Source: Ovis canadensis
Lineage: Eukaryota; Chordata; Mammalia; Artiodactyla; Bovidae
Assembly (NCBI RefSeq): GCF_042477335.2
Contig: NC_091255.1
Location: 29,676,501 to 29,740,500 of the forward strand
Direction of reading: 5' to 3'
DNA: 64,000 nt
Positions within the stretch are counted from its first letter, which is position 1. Every line of letters begins with the position of its first letter. Positions 15,401 to 29,259 of this stretch are shown here, piece after piece. The position numbers and the translations under genes are program-made. The notes beneath the pieces were generated by a model that did no database searches, was not told the DNA's origin, and worked only from the letters and a program-made list of their open reading frames with translations.

Positions 15401-16785
15401 AAAGAGTCAAAGTGCATCAGCCTTGCCAAAACCTTATTCATGTTTCAATTCTTTCCCTACATTTTTCATCAAGAGTTTCTCCAAACCTCTCTTAGCTTTA
15501 GAAGATTTATTATTAAAGACTATACACTTATTTATTGTAAAAATGACTTACATTTCAACACAACTTCTCTTATAGAAAAGTAGAAAAACCTCTAAATCTC
15601 TTTAAGTAAGAAAATAAATGTCTAAGTAGCTTTCCAGCTACCTATACCTGCCCCCTTTTGCTAGTAAACAGTATTTCCTGATATCATGGCAATATCTGTA
15701 CAACTCTCAAGATACAAAAATCAAATTTCCATGAGACCTAGTTCCATAGCCACAGTAAGATTAAAAAAAAAAATACACACATCATAAAATAACACTCAGT
15801 AGCTGAATTTAATTAACTCTAAATGGATAAATCATCCAATCGCAGATGAACAGATCTCAAAGGATATTAGGAGAAAAATAATCACAGATAAGAGAGACCA
15901 CAAGATATTTAAAGTAGTAAAAGTATAAGCTCATATATTATAAATGCCACATAAATTCCCGTGGTCATACAGTACTGATATTTAACCATTCTTATTACTA
16001 ACTTTCTGGAATTAGGTACCTACCCAGACACAGATTCCTAAGAATTTGCAATATAAGTTAAATTCTATGGGAGAATTGCCAGTATCTGTTATTACCCGTG
16101 CTTATACTGAGCAAAGAAACACTACACCATTACTAACATACGACATCACTTCATGAGTCATTTTATTTTTTTTCTCATGAGTCACTTTAAAACAAGATTT
16201 TCCTCCTTTAAAACAACTCTATACCAAGCAACAAGTGATAAGGTACAAGTTTAGACAACTTTACTTTCAGTAGAATATATCTGACAGCACTTGAACAAAA
16301 GCATATTGTTGATCTTAGAGTTTTACTTTCTATCACTGTTATTCTTACTTTCAAATTTTGGCTCAAGAAAAACATTCAGAGGTTGCATCTTTATCTGTAG
16401 TAACCTACAAAATAAGTACTTCCTCTAAGAAAAGGGAGGGTCTCTTTGTCTTCCTACGTGGCAATTTCTTAAGTTATATTTATGCCATACTCTTTATGAT
16501 TAATTATATTTGAGCACCACAATCTGACCCAAGCTATTGAAGTCCCCAAGTATTTTAAGCAACAACTTCACGTTACTCAGAGAGTGAGTATACAAAGATT
16601 ATTATATCTTTATATACACAAGCAGTATTTTTTGTCAGTAGTATAAGATCTTGTTAGGCATATGTGTCAATGCTGTAATACACATCACCTATAATTGCTT
16701 ATGGTTCACTGTAGCTTTACTTGAAAATGCTTAACATCCTTGATGAATGATTCCCAGATGAATTTTCTCTTTAGGGCTTCCTAAC
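12465..16785. other. SSH2 intron, no gene; old L2 and MIR remnants
   Basis: 4.3 kb without young repeats. Sequence at about 13790-14220 and 14560-14670 resembles L2 reverse-transcriptase regions (for example GTAGGTGATCTCATTCACC). About 14670-14825 resembles MIR in sense. The open stretch 13758-14165 (135 codons) falls in the L2-like part and is not a gene. Confidence 0.55.
14670..14825 (+). mobile_element. MIR remnant
   Basis: The pattern CATAAAATGGGAATAATGATAAC ... GCTCAGTAAATGGTC follows the MIR core and 3' end. Highly diverged. Confidence 0.55.
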
Positions 16786-16790
16786 ATCTT

Positions 16791-18286
16791 CAGTTCAGTG
16801 ACTGACTCTTTGAGATCCCACGGACTGCAGCACCCTAGGCTTCCCTGTCCATCACCAACTCCCGGAGCTTGCTCAAACCCATGTTCACCAAGTTGGGATG
16901 CCATCCAACCATCTCATCCTCTGTCGTCCCCTTCTCCTTCTGCCTTCAATCTTTCCCAGCATCAGGGTCTTTTCCAATGAGTCAGTTCTTTGCATCAGGT
17001 GGCCAGAGTATTGTTGTTTCAGCTTCAGCATTAGACCTTCCAATGAATATTCAGGACTGATTTCCTTTAGGATGGACTGGTTGGATCTCCTTGTAGCCCA
17101 AGGGATTCTCTAGAGTCTTCTCCAACACCACAGTTCAAAAGCATCAATTCTTCAGCACTCAGCTTTCTTTATAGTCTAACTCTCACATCCATACATGACT
17201 ACTGGAAAACCATAGGTTTGACTAGATGGACCTCTGCCAGCAAAGTAATGTTCCTGATTTTTAATATGCTGTCTAGGTTTATCATAGCTTTTCTTCCAAG
17301 GAGCAAGCGTCTTTTATTTCATGGCTCCAGTCATCATCTGCAGTGATTTTGGAGCCCAGAAAAATAAAGTGTGCCACTGTTTTATCATCTATTTGCCATG
17401 AAGTGATGGGACCAGATGCCATGATCTTAGTTTCTTGAATGCTGAGTTTTAAGCCAACTTTTTCACTCTCCTCTTTCATTTTCTTCAAGAGGCTCTTTAG
17501 TTCTTCTTCACCTTCTGCCATAAGGGTGGTATCATTTGTGTATCTGAGGTTACTGATATTTCTCCCGGCAATCTTGATTCCAGCCTGTGCTTCATCCAGC
17601 CCGGCATTTCACATGATGTACCCTGCATATAAGTTAAATAAGCAGGGTGACAATATACAGCTTTGACATACTCCTTTCCCAATCTGGAACCACTCTGTTT
17701 TTCCATGTCCGGTTCTAACTGTTGCTTCTTGACCTGCATACAAATTTCTCAGGAGGCAGGTCAGGTGGTCTAGTATTCCCATCTCTTGAAGAATTTTCCA
17801 CAATTTGTTGTGATCACACAGTCAAAGGCTTTGGCATAGACAATAAAGCAGAAATAGATGGAATTCTCTTGCTTTTCCTATGATCCAACTCTTTTTTTGG
17901 ATGTTGGCAATTTCCTCTCTGGTTCCTCTGCCTTTTCTAAATCCAGCTTGAACATCTGGAAGCTCATGGTTCACATACTGTCTCCAGGCTTGGAGAATTC
18001 TGAGCATTATTTTGCTAGCATGTGAGATGAGTGCAATTGTGCAGTAGTTTGAACATTCTTTGGCATTGTCTTTCCTTGGGATTGGAATGAAAACTGATCT
18101 TTTCCAGTCCTGTGGCCACTGCTGAGTGTTCCAAATTTTCTGGCATATTAATTGCAGCACCTTAACAGCATCATCTTTTAGAATTTGAAATAGCTCAACT
18201 GGAATTCCATCACTTCCACTAACTTTGTTCATAGTGATGCTTCCTAAGGCCCACTTGACTTCGCATTTGAGGATTTCTGGCTCTAG
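16791..18286 (-). mobile_element. BovB, 5'-truncated (about 1.5 kb)
   Basis: Antisense BovB from its 3' tail to the start of the reverse-transcriptase region. The minus-strand frame at 17822-18232 retains PVELFQILKDDAVKVLQLIC. Stops and small deletions throughout. No clear TSD was found. Confidence 0.9.
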
Positions 18287-18900
18287 CTGAGCATTCCATT
18301 TAGTATCTCTCTGTCATTTAAAAACCTTTACACCATACATTTATAAGCAAGTAAAAAAAAACTGCATTAAAAAATAAAAATATCCTGTGTAAATGACATA
18401 CATCACAACTTAAACAATAAAAAAGAAAAAATTAGCATAGCATATTTCTGGGCATCATGTTACTTTGGGGTTTTAAATTTGGAAGCAATAATGTTAAGAG
18501 TTTTCCCTTGAAAAACAATCCATAATTCTCGTCTTAACCCCTAAAATAGTGACATTATTCCCTTGGCTACGCTCATCTGTTATAAATCTTGGCTGGTGTG
18601 GCAGGAAAAAAACATCATCATTGGTCCATGTTGCACATCAGGAGTCAAGCTAAGCCCTGGACAACCTCCATTTCTTCATCTTTAAACATCACATGCTGTA
18701 CCTACAGTAACAACACGGCTACCATTTATTGAAGGCTTAATAGGGCCAGGTTCTATGCTAAGCATCTCAAAATAGTAACTCTGGAGTTGCATCAAATATC
18801 CATTCAAATCATGCTAATTTGATTACACGTGCTCAGAAGAGAATAAATGTGAATGGAAATAAAAGTTATTGTTTAGTGCACACGATTTTAGTACATGCCA

Positions 18901-19026
18901 AATGGCAACCCACTCCAGTGTTCTTGCCTGGAGAATCCCAGGAACGGGGGAGCCTGGTGGGCTGCTGTCTATGGGGTTGCACACAGAGTCAGACGTGACT
19001 GAAGCGACTTAGCAGCAGCAGCAGCA
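18901..19026 (+). mobile_element. BOV-A SINE unit with (CAG)n tail
   Basis: GGCAACCCACTCCAGTGTTC through GCGACTTAGCAGCAGCAGC. Confidence 0.85.
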
Positions 19027-19297
19027 TACCTTCAACAAGTGCATGCAACAAAATGAGCCCAGCACGGGAGAAACTGTGCCCTGTTGGGTACTCTCAGTTA
19101 CACATTGTATGCTAACAACATGTATATTGTTCTTCATGGGTGATTTAAGGGGTTTTTAAATTTTGACTATAATTTGACTTTTTCCTATATGTTAACTCTC
19201 AAACCCTGCTAAAGTGGGACTTCACTGTATCTCATTTGGTTCTCATTAAGATTCCATGAAATAAGTATAAGTATTAATCCTATCTTAGAGAAGAATT

Positions 19298-19667
19298 GAT
19301 GCTTTTGAACTGTGGTGTTGGAGAACACTCTTGAGAGTCCCTTGGACTGCAAGGAGATCCCACCAGTCCATCCTAAAGGAAATCAGTCCTTAGTGTTCCT
19401 TGGAAGGACTAATGTTGAAGCTGAAACTCCAATACTTTGGCCACCTGATGTGAAGAGCTGACTCATTTGAAAAGACCCTGATGCTGGGAAAGATTGAAGG
19501 CAGGAGGAGAAGGGGACGACAGAGGATGAGATGGTTGAATGGCATCACTGACTCAATGGACATGAGTCTGAGTAAACTCTGGGAGTTGGTGATGGACAGG
19601 GAGGCCTGGCATGCTGCAGTCCATGGGGTCGCAAAGAGTCGGACATGACTGAGAGACAACTGAACTG
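19298..19667 (+). mobile_element. BovB 3' fragment
   Basis: Sense BovB 3' end finishing ...GACTGAGAGACAACTGAACTG. An 11-bp TSD, AGAGAAGAATT, lies at 19287-19297 and 19668-19678. It interrupts an old MIR. Confidence 0.92.
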
Positions 19668-20500
19668 AGAGAAGAATTAATAAGCAGAGAGATTGTGCAA
19701 CTTGCTTGGCAGAGATAGGATCCAACTAGCTCTTTCTGATTCTGATTGTGATCTGATTTCAGATCCACAGCCTCTGTACTTAACCACTATGCTATATTGC
19801 AATATTCTATGTCCATTTTCCAGAGGAAGAATGAGAGGCACAGAAAAGATTAAGCAAACTTGTCCAATATTACACTGCTAGCCAAGTCTTTATAGCAAGA
19901 CATAAACACAAACGAAGTGGCCCACAAGATAAATCTGGGCCACAGATGTGTTCTGTTTAGCTCCCAAAATACATTTCTTTAAACTTCATTAGTTGTTATG
20001 ATAGACAAAGTTGGACAACAGCCCTTCCAAATATCTTCTCTCTTGTTGCCACTCAACAATTAAGATAGAAAGTCATAGGCCTGCACTCCCAGGTTCTCTT
20101 GCAGCTAGAGATAACCATGGAACCTAAGCTCTGGCCAGAAACTTTAAGAGAAGTCGGCTAGGAATTGAGTAGGTTTCCAGAAAAACTTTTGCTTGCCTAA
20201 TTAAAAGTAAAGCTAACTGTTGGCTCTGTATCTTTCACTTCTTGAATTACTGTATCTTTCACTTCTTGAATCAAACATGGATGTACTGCCAGGAGCTACA
20301 ACATACATTCTTTAGGCGAAGACAATTATAAAAATGGGACTCCAACATACTATTAATGACAGAACAGAAAGATGTAAAGAACTTGGATCCTTATGGTATT
20401 GTTAAGCTGCTGAGTGAGTTAGTCCTCAACTATATATCTTTGGATTTCCTGCTAGACAAACCAAAAATATTCCTATGGTTTAAACTTGGTCTTTTGTTGT

Positions 20501-20692
20501 GAAGTGAAGTCACTCAGTCACGTCTGACTCTTTGCGACCCCGTGAACTGTAGCCCACCAGGCTCCTCCATCCATGGGATTCTCCAGCCAAGAATACTGGA
20601 GTGGGTTGCCATTTCCTTCTCCAGGGGATCTTCCCAACCCAGGGATCGAACGTGGGTCTCCCGCATTGCAGGCAGATGCTTTAACCACTCTC
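20501..20692 (-). mobile_element. Bov-tA SINE
   Basis: Full core from GAAGTGAAGTCACTCAGTCA to TTGCAGGCAGATGCTTTAACC. Confidence 0.88.
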
Positions 20693-20699
20693 TCCCAGA

Positions 20700-22970
20700 C
20701 AATCTGGTTGCCAACATTTAAAAATCAAGGGATTTCACATGACAGTCTGCATTACTAGTGTTTCTTGAAACAGAAGACTTTTCCCTCAACACTGGGTCTG
20801 AATTCTCACTTGGTCACAATTGGTAGCCTCTGACAAGAGAGCTTAAGGTCTCCAGCTTACCGCAAGCCCCATTTAGTCAGCTTCATTAATTTCAGTCACC
20901 TGCCTGATCCCACCACATTTAAATGTGTGACCTTCTGTAATTATATCTCTCAGCATGTCTAGCCTAGAATCCATGTGACCACCTGAATGTCTAACAGCTC
21001 AGAAAACCTCCCATCAATTTCTACTAAAGGCATAGTATAGTTTTTACTACAGCAAAAACTCTTTTGAAACTGCCCAAAAGTTGAGTTATTTTGAACTTTA
21101 TCCCTTAGAACCAAACTCTGGAAATGATTTAACAGGAATTAGGATAGTTAATTTTCTATTTTTGGAACTTTGTGAAACCCTAGGAAACAACATTTATGAA
21201 TAAACTCCAAGATTTCAATAGTAATCAAAGGTCCAAGAAACATCCTGGATTTGTTTCATAGAAGTAGTAAAGAAATACAAAAATCACTGTAACCAAAACC
21301 CCCGAACAAGAGACTGGTTGTGATTCAGTAATCTTAACAGGGATGTGAGCTTGCACAACCACTGCACATTACTGGTAAAAGGGTTAGGATTCTGATATCC
21401 AAACCTGTTAAGATAGAATTTTACAAAAACCTCAAATGCCACAGGTGAGGGATGATGTTGTGGGACATTTCAAAAAGACTGTCATTTAGGATAGCTAAAT
21501 AATGGAACCTTTCATGAGAAGCCGTTTCAAGACATGATATTTATCTCAACTGCCAAAAGAACATTTCTTGTCAATTCTTCAGACAAAAACATAAATGAAA
21601 GGCTGAATTACTTTAAACATCACTCACGTGTGGCTCAGTGAGCAATGGACTCATATACTTAGTGCAAAAGTTCACTGTGTCTTTACCTAAAAAGAATTTA
21701 GATAGCTTTAATGGTAATTGTAGACCACCACGAACAGTTTTCTCTATCTTCAAATATACATCATTACATATTCATTACCATTACAAAGATACTTGTGTCA
21801 ATTTCAATCCAGGGTGTACAACTTGTCATAAAATGATACATCTGAAAGTAATACATATTTGACACAATTCAGTGAAGACCCAAATACATCATCTATAATA
21901 AATTTGCCTTAGAAGCAAAGCTTCCAAATCATATAATCTTAATCTTTAAAAATTAAATACTGCTAAGGAATTCTGTGCAAAGAGCAAAGAATTAAATCTA
22001 CTTAACATTAGTAATCACTAGCTGTTACTGACCACTCACTATGCTATAGTCCTAGACACTGTGTTAAACATTCATTTAGTTATTTCATGAAAGCCAACAA
22101 TAATTCTTTAAGATAAGGAAATCAAAGCTCAGAAAGGTGATTTTCCCAAGGTCCACACCTAATAAGTGGGAAAGCTGGGATTTTTAACTCCAGAATCTGG
22201 CTCTAGAACCTAAAAAAGTCAATTTAACCACTATGCTATACTATAGCCTATTCCCTTAAAAACAAGAATGTTAGACATAAAATCATTATTAAATTAGACA
22301 GAGAGGGAAACTGTTTTTTGGGGTCTGGATTTGGCAGGGAAGAAAAATATACAGAGGATCAGTGTACAAAATACTTCTTCAGAGAAATATAATCAAGAAA
22401 GTAGCAGCATTAAGAGAAAATTATTTCAATATCAGTGTCACGTTGGTTACTGATCTTGAAGAAATTCTGCTCTCAATTTCCAGAATGGTATTTCAGAAAG
22501 TCAATAAAAAATCAAGTGAAGTATGCAAAAAGCAAAATGAGAAAAGAGAATCATCTAATTTTAGGGAGGGGTCAGGAGATAATTATAAGGCATTTTCTCA
22601 GCTATTGACCCACATATTTTCAAATAACACTTGTATATTCAAATATTTTCCAAAGGCAATTATCCATTTCAATAATTTTGCTCCTTGTCCTTGAATTTAG
22701 GACAAGTGATCTAATTCTTCTACACTATAAGGTTTCACTCTAGAGTCCAGACAACCATTGCAGAAAAGTTATTTCTAATTAGAGAATCACTATCATGGTT
22801 ATTTCAGAAATGTGAGCCACAAATAGAATACAAAATTCAAAAGTACAAAATCAAAGAGGGGATTTCAGTGTATCAGCAGAAAGAAGAAAAAGTAAAACAC
22901 AGAACTTCAATCATCCAATTTTCTAGATCACATGTTCAAGACAAGGTAACTTGTTTCTAAAAAGAATACA
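20700..22970. other. SSH2 intron, no gene; one MIR remnant
   Basis: AT-rich intron. About 22020-22245 is a diverged antisense MIR (…CCCAAGGTCCACACCTAATAAGTGGG… CACTATGCTATAC). ORFs here are short and unsupported. Confidence 0.55.
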
Positions 22971-22974
22971 TTGT

Positions 22975-23254
22975 CAGTTCAGTTCAGTCGCTCAGTCATG
23001 TCCGACTCTTTGCGACCCCATGAATCGCGGCATGCCAGGCCTCCCCGTCCATCACCATCCCCCGGAGTTCACCCAGACTCACGTCCATCGAGTCAGTGAT
23101 GCCATCCAGCCATCTCATCCTCTGTCGTCCCCTTCTCCTCCTGCCCCCAAACCCTCCCAGCATTAGTCTTTTCCAATGAGTCAACTCTTCGCACAAGGTG
23201 GCCAAAGTACTGGCGTTTCAGCTTCAGCATCATTCCCTCCAAAGAAATCCCAGT
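22975..23254 (-). mobile_element. BovB 3' fragment
   Basis: Relatively well-preserved antisense BovB 3' end, truncated after AAAGAAATCCCAG. Confidence 0.9.
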
Positions 23255-23518
23255 ACTAGAAGCTTAAATGTGCACCTTAGGGCCTTAATAAATGTCTGCA
23301 AAGGAATCCCATTCAATAAAGAGAAAAAAACATCTATGGGGAAAAAAAAATGTAAGCCTGGGCCCTGTTAAAACACTGTTTTCCTCTAAGCACCATGAAT
23401 CACCTGAAAAGACAGCTGGAAACAAACCAAAGACTAATTTCGTGAGCAACTATTCTAACTGCCATATATTGGTATTCTAAACAAGCTCATGAAACACAGA
23501 GGTTCAAATCATCCTTGG

Positions 23519-23846
23519 GGCCTTCCCTAGTGGTCCAGCAGTAAAGAATCCACCCGCCAAAGCAGGGGACACAGGTTGGATACTTGGTCCAGGAAGATCC
23601 CACGGGGCAGTTAGGTTTGCTGCCACAGCTACTGAGCCTGTGTTATAGAGCCCGAGAGCCCCAACTACTGAAGCCTGTGCACTCCAGAGCCCCCGCTCCA
23701 TAGCAAGAGAAGCCACCACAATGAGAAGCCTGTGCATGGCAACTAGAGGGCAGTTCCCACTCGCCGCAACTAGAGACAAGCCCATGCAGCAAGGAAGACC
23801 CAGCACAGCCAAACTAAATAATAAAACTTTTTTTTAAGTTAAAAAA
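23519..23846 (+). mobile_element. tRNA-derived SINE, long CHR-like form
   Basis: Starts at the GCCTTCCCTAGTGGTCCAGC end and finishes in an A/T-rich tail. A perfect 13-bp TSD, AAATCATCCTTGG, lies at 23506-23518 and 23847-23859. Confidence 0.92.
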
Positions 23847-24542
23847 AAATCATCCTTGGACCTTTAAACTTCATTTTGTGCCACAATTATATTCTTCTGT
23901 AAGACAATTTTAAGAACACAGTAAGATTTTACTCAGTTTTGTTCAATGAAATTTTCTCATTTTTTTAAGAATAAGAAATTATTATAGATTAAAATCTCAC
24001 AAAAATGGTGCTTAAATGGAAATCTCCTAAGAATACTTTCTTTCTCCTAAGAGCCTTATATTTCATCTTTAAGATTCTGTATCCTGCAAGAATGTTTTGT
24101 AGGCAAGTGAAGGAGTTCCTGGGTTTTTCAGCCACACCTTGCCTAACCAAAATTCCTTTACAGGAATTCCTGTACAGTTTCCTTTGAAGTTTAATTGGAA
24201 ACCACAGAATCAGCATAAGAGTGCTCAAGAGTTGAGAAAGTTGCAGCTTGTAGAAGACAGATCAAAAAGACAAATCAAAATATTGTGCTCATAGAAATCT
24301 TAAGGCAATCCTTTTCAGCACTCTCAAGGAAGAAATAGGTTGTCTCTATTTTCTGACAAGGTTCAATAATAAAAACTGTAATCTAAACGCAACCAAAGTC
24401 TGAACCAAAGCTCTCTGTTATATCATATGTGAGTTTATCCAGTTGCTTTGGAAGTACATCTTCAAAAAGTTGCATTCAATTTCTACTGCCAACTCCTTAT
24501 ATAGCCGGATTAGACAGATCATTCTTCTCAACTATTATTTCC

Positions 24543-24936
24543 TTGTCGTTGTGTTGTTCAGTTGCTAAGTCATGTCCGACTCTTTGTAATCCCATGCACT
24601 GTAGCATGCCAGGCTTCCCTGTCATCTACCATCTCCCAGAGTTTGCTCAAACTCATGTCCATTGTGGTCAGTGATGCTATCCAACCATCTCATCCTCTGT
24701 TGCCCACTTCTCATCCTGTCCTCAATTCCTTCCAGCATCAGGGTCTTTTCCAATGAGTCAGCTCTTTGCATCAGGTGGCCAAAGTACTGGAGCTTCAGCT
24801 TCAGCATCAGTCTGTCCAATGAATATTCAGGGCTGATTTCCTTTAGGATTGACTGGTTTGATCTCCTTGCAGTCCAAGGGACTCTCAAAAGTCTTCTCCA
24901 GCACCACAATTCGAAAGCATCAATTCCTTGGAAAGC
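24543..24936 (-). mobile_element. BovB 3' fragment, older subfamily
   Basis: Antisense BovB with a GTTGTTCAGTTGCTAAGTC-type tail. A 9-bp TSD, ATTATTTCC, lies at 24534-24542 and 24937-24945. Confidence 0.9.
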
Positions 24937-27900
24937 ATTATTTCCACGTACAAAGATATATTTAAATCCATAAACACCTTTAAACACACTCAGTGTCCTC
25001 AGATTCTCCATATTTTAAAAAAAATCCATCAATTTCTGTTCTGTTTTGCCACATGATTCATAACCTCAATCATTAAAAGCACCAGCACATACAGCCTATG
25101 ATACAAACTAAGGTGACGGCTTACAAAGATCTGTGCTACCATAGAGCAAAATATCCAATAGATTAATATGCTGCTAAGCACAGCCTAGAAAAATTGATAA
25201 GTTCCCAAAGGGAAAAGATCTTTAAAGACTGTAGTTGCATTAATCATTCTTTATGGTGCTCCAGGGTCATTACAAAATCATACACAACATACTCTGTCAC
25301 AGAGATTGGCAACTAGAGCTAAGATGCCCTAATGTTTAAAATGTAGCTATTATTGAATAAAAAATATACAAAAGAGAAACTAATCCTTGAAATAGGCTGT
25401 TCATGTGAATTATATTGTCATAAAACAAATATCCTACCCACCAAACTTGTGTTATAATGAAAAATTGCTTAACAACCAAATAGCAACTCTAAATTACCAT
25501 CATTATAAAACTGACTAATATTTCATGAGTACATGCATATTTGGTGCCAGGCATGATGCTAAGGCACTCTAATTCTTATTTCTGTGCAAGAAGTACTATA
25601 TTACCCCTGCACAGATGGGCAAACTAAAGCACAGAACTGTTAAGGGACTTGTGTAAGTTTAGTACGTTCTAAAGGTGGGGTTCAGATTCAGGCAGGCTCT
25701 TTCCAGACCTTACACTCTTAACCACTGTGCTAAACTGCTTCATGTTGCTACAGGCATTTCTGAAGGCCTAAGAAGGGAGAAATGAAAATATATTCAGGGA
25801 TTCCCTACTCCCATGTGATTTACATCATAATCATTGGCAGATACTATTTTTATTCTAAACCACAATCACTTTCTTAAACCTCAAAGAATCAGTGAGCTTC
25901 CCTAATAGATTAAGATAATGTGTTATGAGTTGCTAACCTGTGGTTTATTTTAATTCTCACCTGAGACGTGCTAAGTAATTGTGGAAAAAAGGGGCTCTTC
26001 CAAATTGTTGCTCTTTCTATAAAAGTGTCTGAAGCAACAATTGGAGAATCATTGCTCTAATGATTAACTTGCACAGAATGTCTTCCCTTAAAGTTCAATG
26101 AATATAATTTCATACATTCACATGCATGAAGCATTAAAAAAAGAGGTTGCTGTTGTTTTTAAGTGGGGGAAAGTACACAGCAGGGAGAGGGACAAGGTAG
26201 TGCCTACAAACACACACTCTGCAAAGACAGAAGCTTCTGTGTCTGGCTACCATGCCTTAGACAACAAATTGTACCATAATCACCCTGTGGAGAAACTGAC
26301 TTCTAATTGTGAATGGAACTGAAAAAGATTAATACTTAATATTTGGAAGTAATAAACATATCTTTCATTTTCTTAGCTCCAAAAATCTTTTGCTCCTCCA
26401 ACTTTTCCAATTAATCCATTAAACATTCTCTGTCCAGTATCTCATGGAAAACTGACATCTCCTTCCCATCCATGCTCACACTTGGTTTGTGCTTCTCCTA
26501 TTCCACTCACCATCCTAGGGCTTTGTTTTGTTTTAATTCATGCTTAGCTTATAGCTGCCTTCCCTACTAGACCTATAAATTCTAAGGCAAGAACTCAGAA
26601 GTCCTTGCTGGCCTTCTTTGTCTTCCTCAAGGCTTACACATCAATTATGATTACTACACTGTAATATAATTACTTATTTAATGTACTCTAAGCTTCCTGA
26701 GGCCAGGGACTAACTGGCTGCTGGAGCCCCAATCCTGGCACAAATGAGCAGATAAATAGATACCTTCAGAATCAAGTATAGCACAGGGTACAAAAAGGTA
26801 CTAAATTATCTTAAAAAAAAAAAAAAAACAAGCAGCTTCAAGAAAAAAATTAGGCTGTAACACAGTAGATTACTTCTGTCTTCTTTCTAAGCATAGCCTC
26901 TCCCACTAAGTAAGTGAAATTATTTCGCTTTCAGGAAATCTAGGGAATCATGGGAGCTTTCACTACATTTTGGAGCCAAGATCACCTCACCTGACTTTCT
27001 CCTGACAAACAGGAAAATGAGGGGCACTGTGCACAGCAGCTGTGCTGCTCAGCTACACAAGAAAATGCAGGGCAGTTTGTAAGTGTATCTGAAAAGGATT
27101 CAGTGCTGAAAACCAGAGGAAGAGAATGGATGGCATTACCTGCACCAAACAGCACTCATTACCTACTTGCTGATTAACAAGACTCCTTAAGGTCTCTCCT
27201 CTCAGGTACACAGGACTTCTGGCATATTTCAAATTGGGTAGTCTTGTCAATAGACATAGAGGTTGTTTGTTTGTTTGTTTTTAAGTAGTTTCCCTACTAC
27301 TGCTAGGTTTCTTGAATGCGTGAACAAATAAATGAAAAATATGAACATGGAAATGCTTACTATGGGCTAGGCACCGTGTAGCCAACATGACAGCAGGCAT
27401 TTAATGGAAAAACTGCAGAGTGCTAAGCAGCTGGAACCAGGATGGGATGGCAGTGTGGGCTCTGCATGGTGCCTTTTTCAGGATGGACATAATCTAGAAT
27501 CTGCTCCCTCTCACTTAAAGCCACTGAGAAAGAACGAGAGACCTGAAGACACCTTTTAAGTACCAAAGGCCTGTTCTTCCTTCAAACCAGTCAAATTTTA
27601 AAATCTAAGCTAGTTTGTTTATTTTCTGTCCATGCAACTTAATGAATACTAAATAATAAGCAAGCTCCTGTGGGACGAGCAATGGAACTTCACTGGAACA
27701 CACTCTAGCTTGTACTCTTAATGCGGTGTTTCTCAGAAGTAGAATTAATTTAGTATTCACATTATGCAGTAAAACTGAATATAAACATAATCTACAAAAC
27801 AACTTAAAACACTAGTGAATATTTCTCTGTTCTATCGATGGAAAATTGAACAAAGTAGGAAACACACAAAGACTTTGAAATGACAGTATTAAGATGTTTT

Positions 27901-28315
27901 AATGTCTGTATATCAAAATGAATAAAAAACAAAATGGCAAATGAAAACTAATGCAAAATATGCAATATAACAAAAAAGATTGTTATAAGCATATGAAAAA
28001 TATTTACAAATCAATATGGCAAACATAATTATCCACAAAGAAAGCTTGGCTAATCACATGACTGACTTAAACAGAGACTATAAAACAAATAACAGTAAGT
28101 TATTTGAAAAATGTTTAAGTTCTGATTTTTTTTAAAAAAGGTAACTTAAAACAACAAAATACTAGTGGTGAAGAGAGTTCTGGGTCAGACACCAGAACTA
28201 TAACCGCTGGCAAGATTCTACTTTACTCATTTTACTGCCTTGAGATTCAATTTTCTTTGTAAATTAGAGATAATAATAATATCTACACCACAGGAGTGAT
28301 GTAAAAATTAAACAA

Positions 28316-28429
28316 CTGGGGACTTCTTCAGTGGTCCAATGGTTTAGACTCCACCTTCCAATGCAGAGGGTATAGGTTTGATCCGTCATTGGGGAATTAA
28401 GATTCCACATGCTGCACGGTGCAGCCAGA
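28316..28429 (+). mobile_element. tRNA-derived SINE, short form, inside an old MIR
   Basis: GGGGACTTCTTCAGTGGTCC start and GCTGCACGGTGCAGCC end. TSD AAAAATTAAACAA at 28303-28315 and 28430-28442. MIR sequence resumes on both sides. Confidence 0.85.
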
Positions 28430-29259
28430 AAAAATTAAACAATATAAAACAATATAATGCATGTAAGGTATTTAGCACAGTGTTTGGTACACAGTAAATG
28501 TTCAATAAACAACAGCTATTATGATTTAAAAAAGAATGATGACAACATTCAGGATTGATAAGGGTACAATGAAGCAGACATTTTTATACACAGCTTGTCG
28601 TCAACAAAGCTTGATTCAACCTAAAACAGCAATATGTATCAAAAATCTTAAGGGTAGTCATATTTTGGGGGCTTCTGGAAACAAAATAATGCTTAAAAAC
28701 AATGGAAAAAATTGCTAACTATGACTATATCCATCAACCCATCCATTGATCCATAGTCCAATATTTTTGACCCTGGTGATACAAAAATATATCAATAAAC
28801 CAAGTCTCTGGCTGAAAGGTGAGTTAGGGAGGTAAGCAATCAAACGGTCAAGAACAATAAAGAGATAAGAGCCACGATGGGTAAGTACAGGGTGCTATGG
28901 TGCACGAAGAAGGAGCACCTACCATAGTCTGGGAGTGGAGTCAGGGAAGCTTCCCAGAAGAAGTGACATTTAAGCTGAGACCTGAAGGATGAGTAGGAAT
29001 TAGTCAGGTAAACAGATGAAGGGAAGGCGTTCCAGGTAAAGGGAACAGCATGTGCAAAAGCCTAGAGATCCAAGGGAGCATGGCAGGTCAGCTTGACTGA
29101 GCAGTGTGCAAGGCAGGGACTTGGGAAGAGACAAGGCTGAAAAGGTAAGCAAGGTTTCTTATTAAAAGTCTTGCGAGCAAAACTCTGGAGTGTAGACTTT
29201 ATTCTAAAGGCAATACAAACACCAAAAAATCAAACCGTTTTAATAAATACAGGGTTAAT

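Larger units (their letters stand above)
18715..19810 (-). mobile_element. MIR remnant, split by two ruminant insertions
   Basis: MIR-like pieces occur at about 18715-18790 (ATTGAAGGCTTAATAGGGCC), 19195-19297 and 19679-19810 (CTTAACCACTATGCTATATTG). A BOV-A unit (18901-19026) and a BovB (19298-19667) lie inside. Confidence 0.6.
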
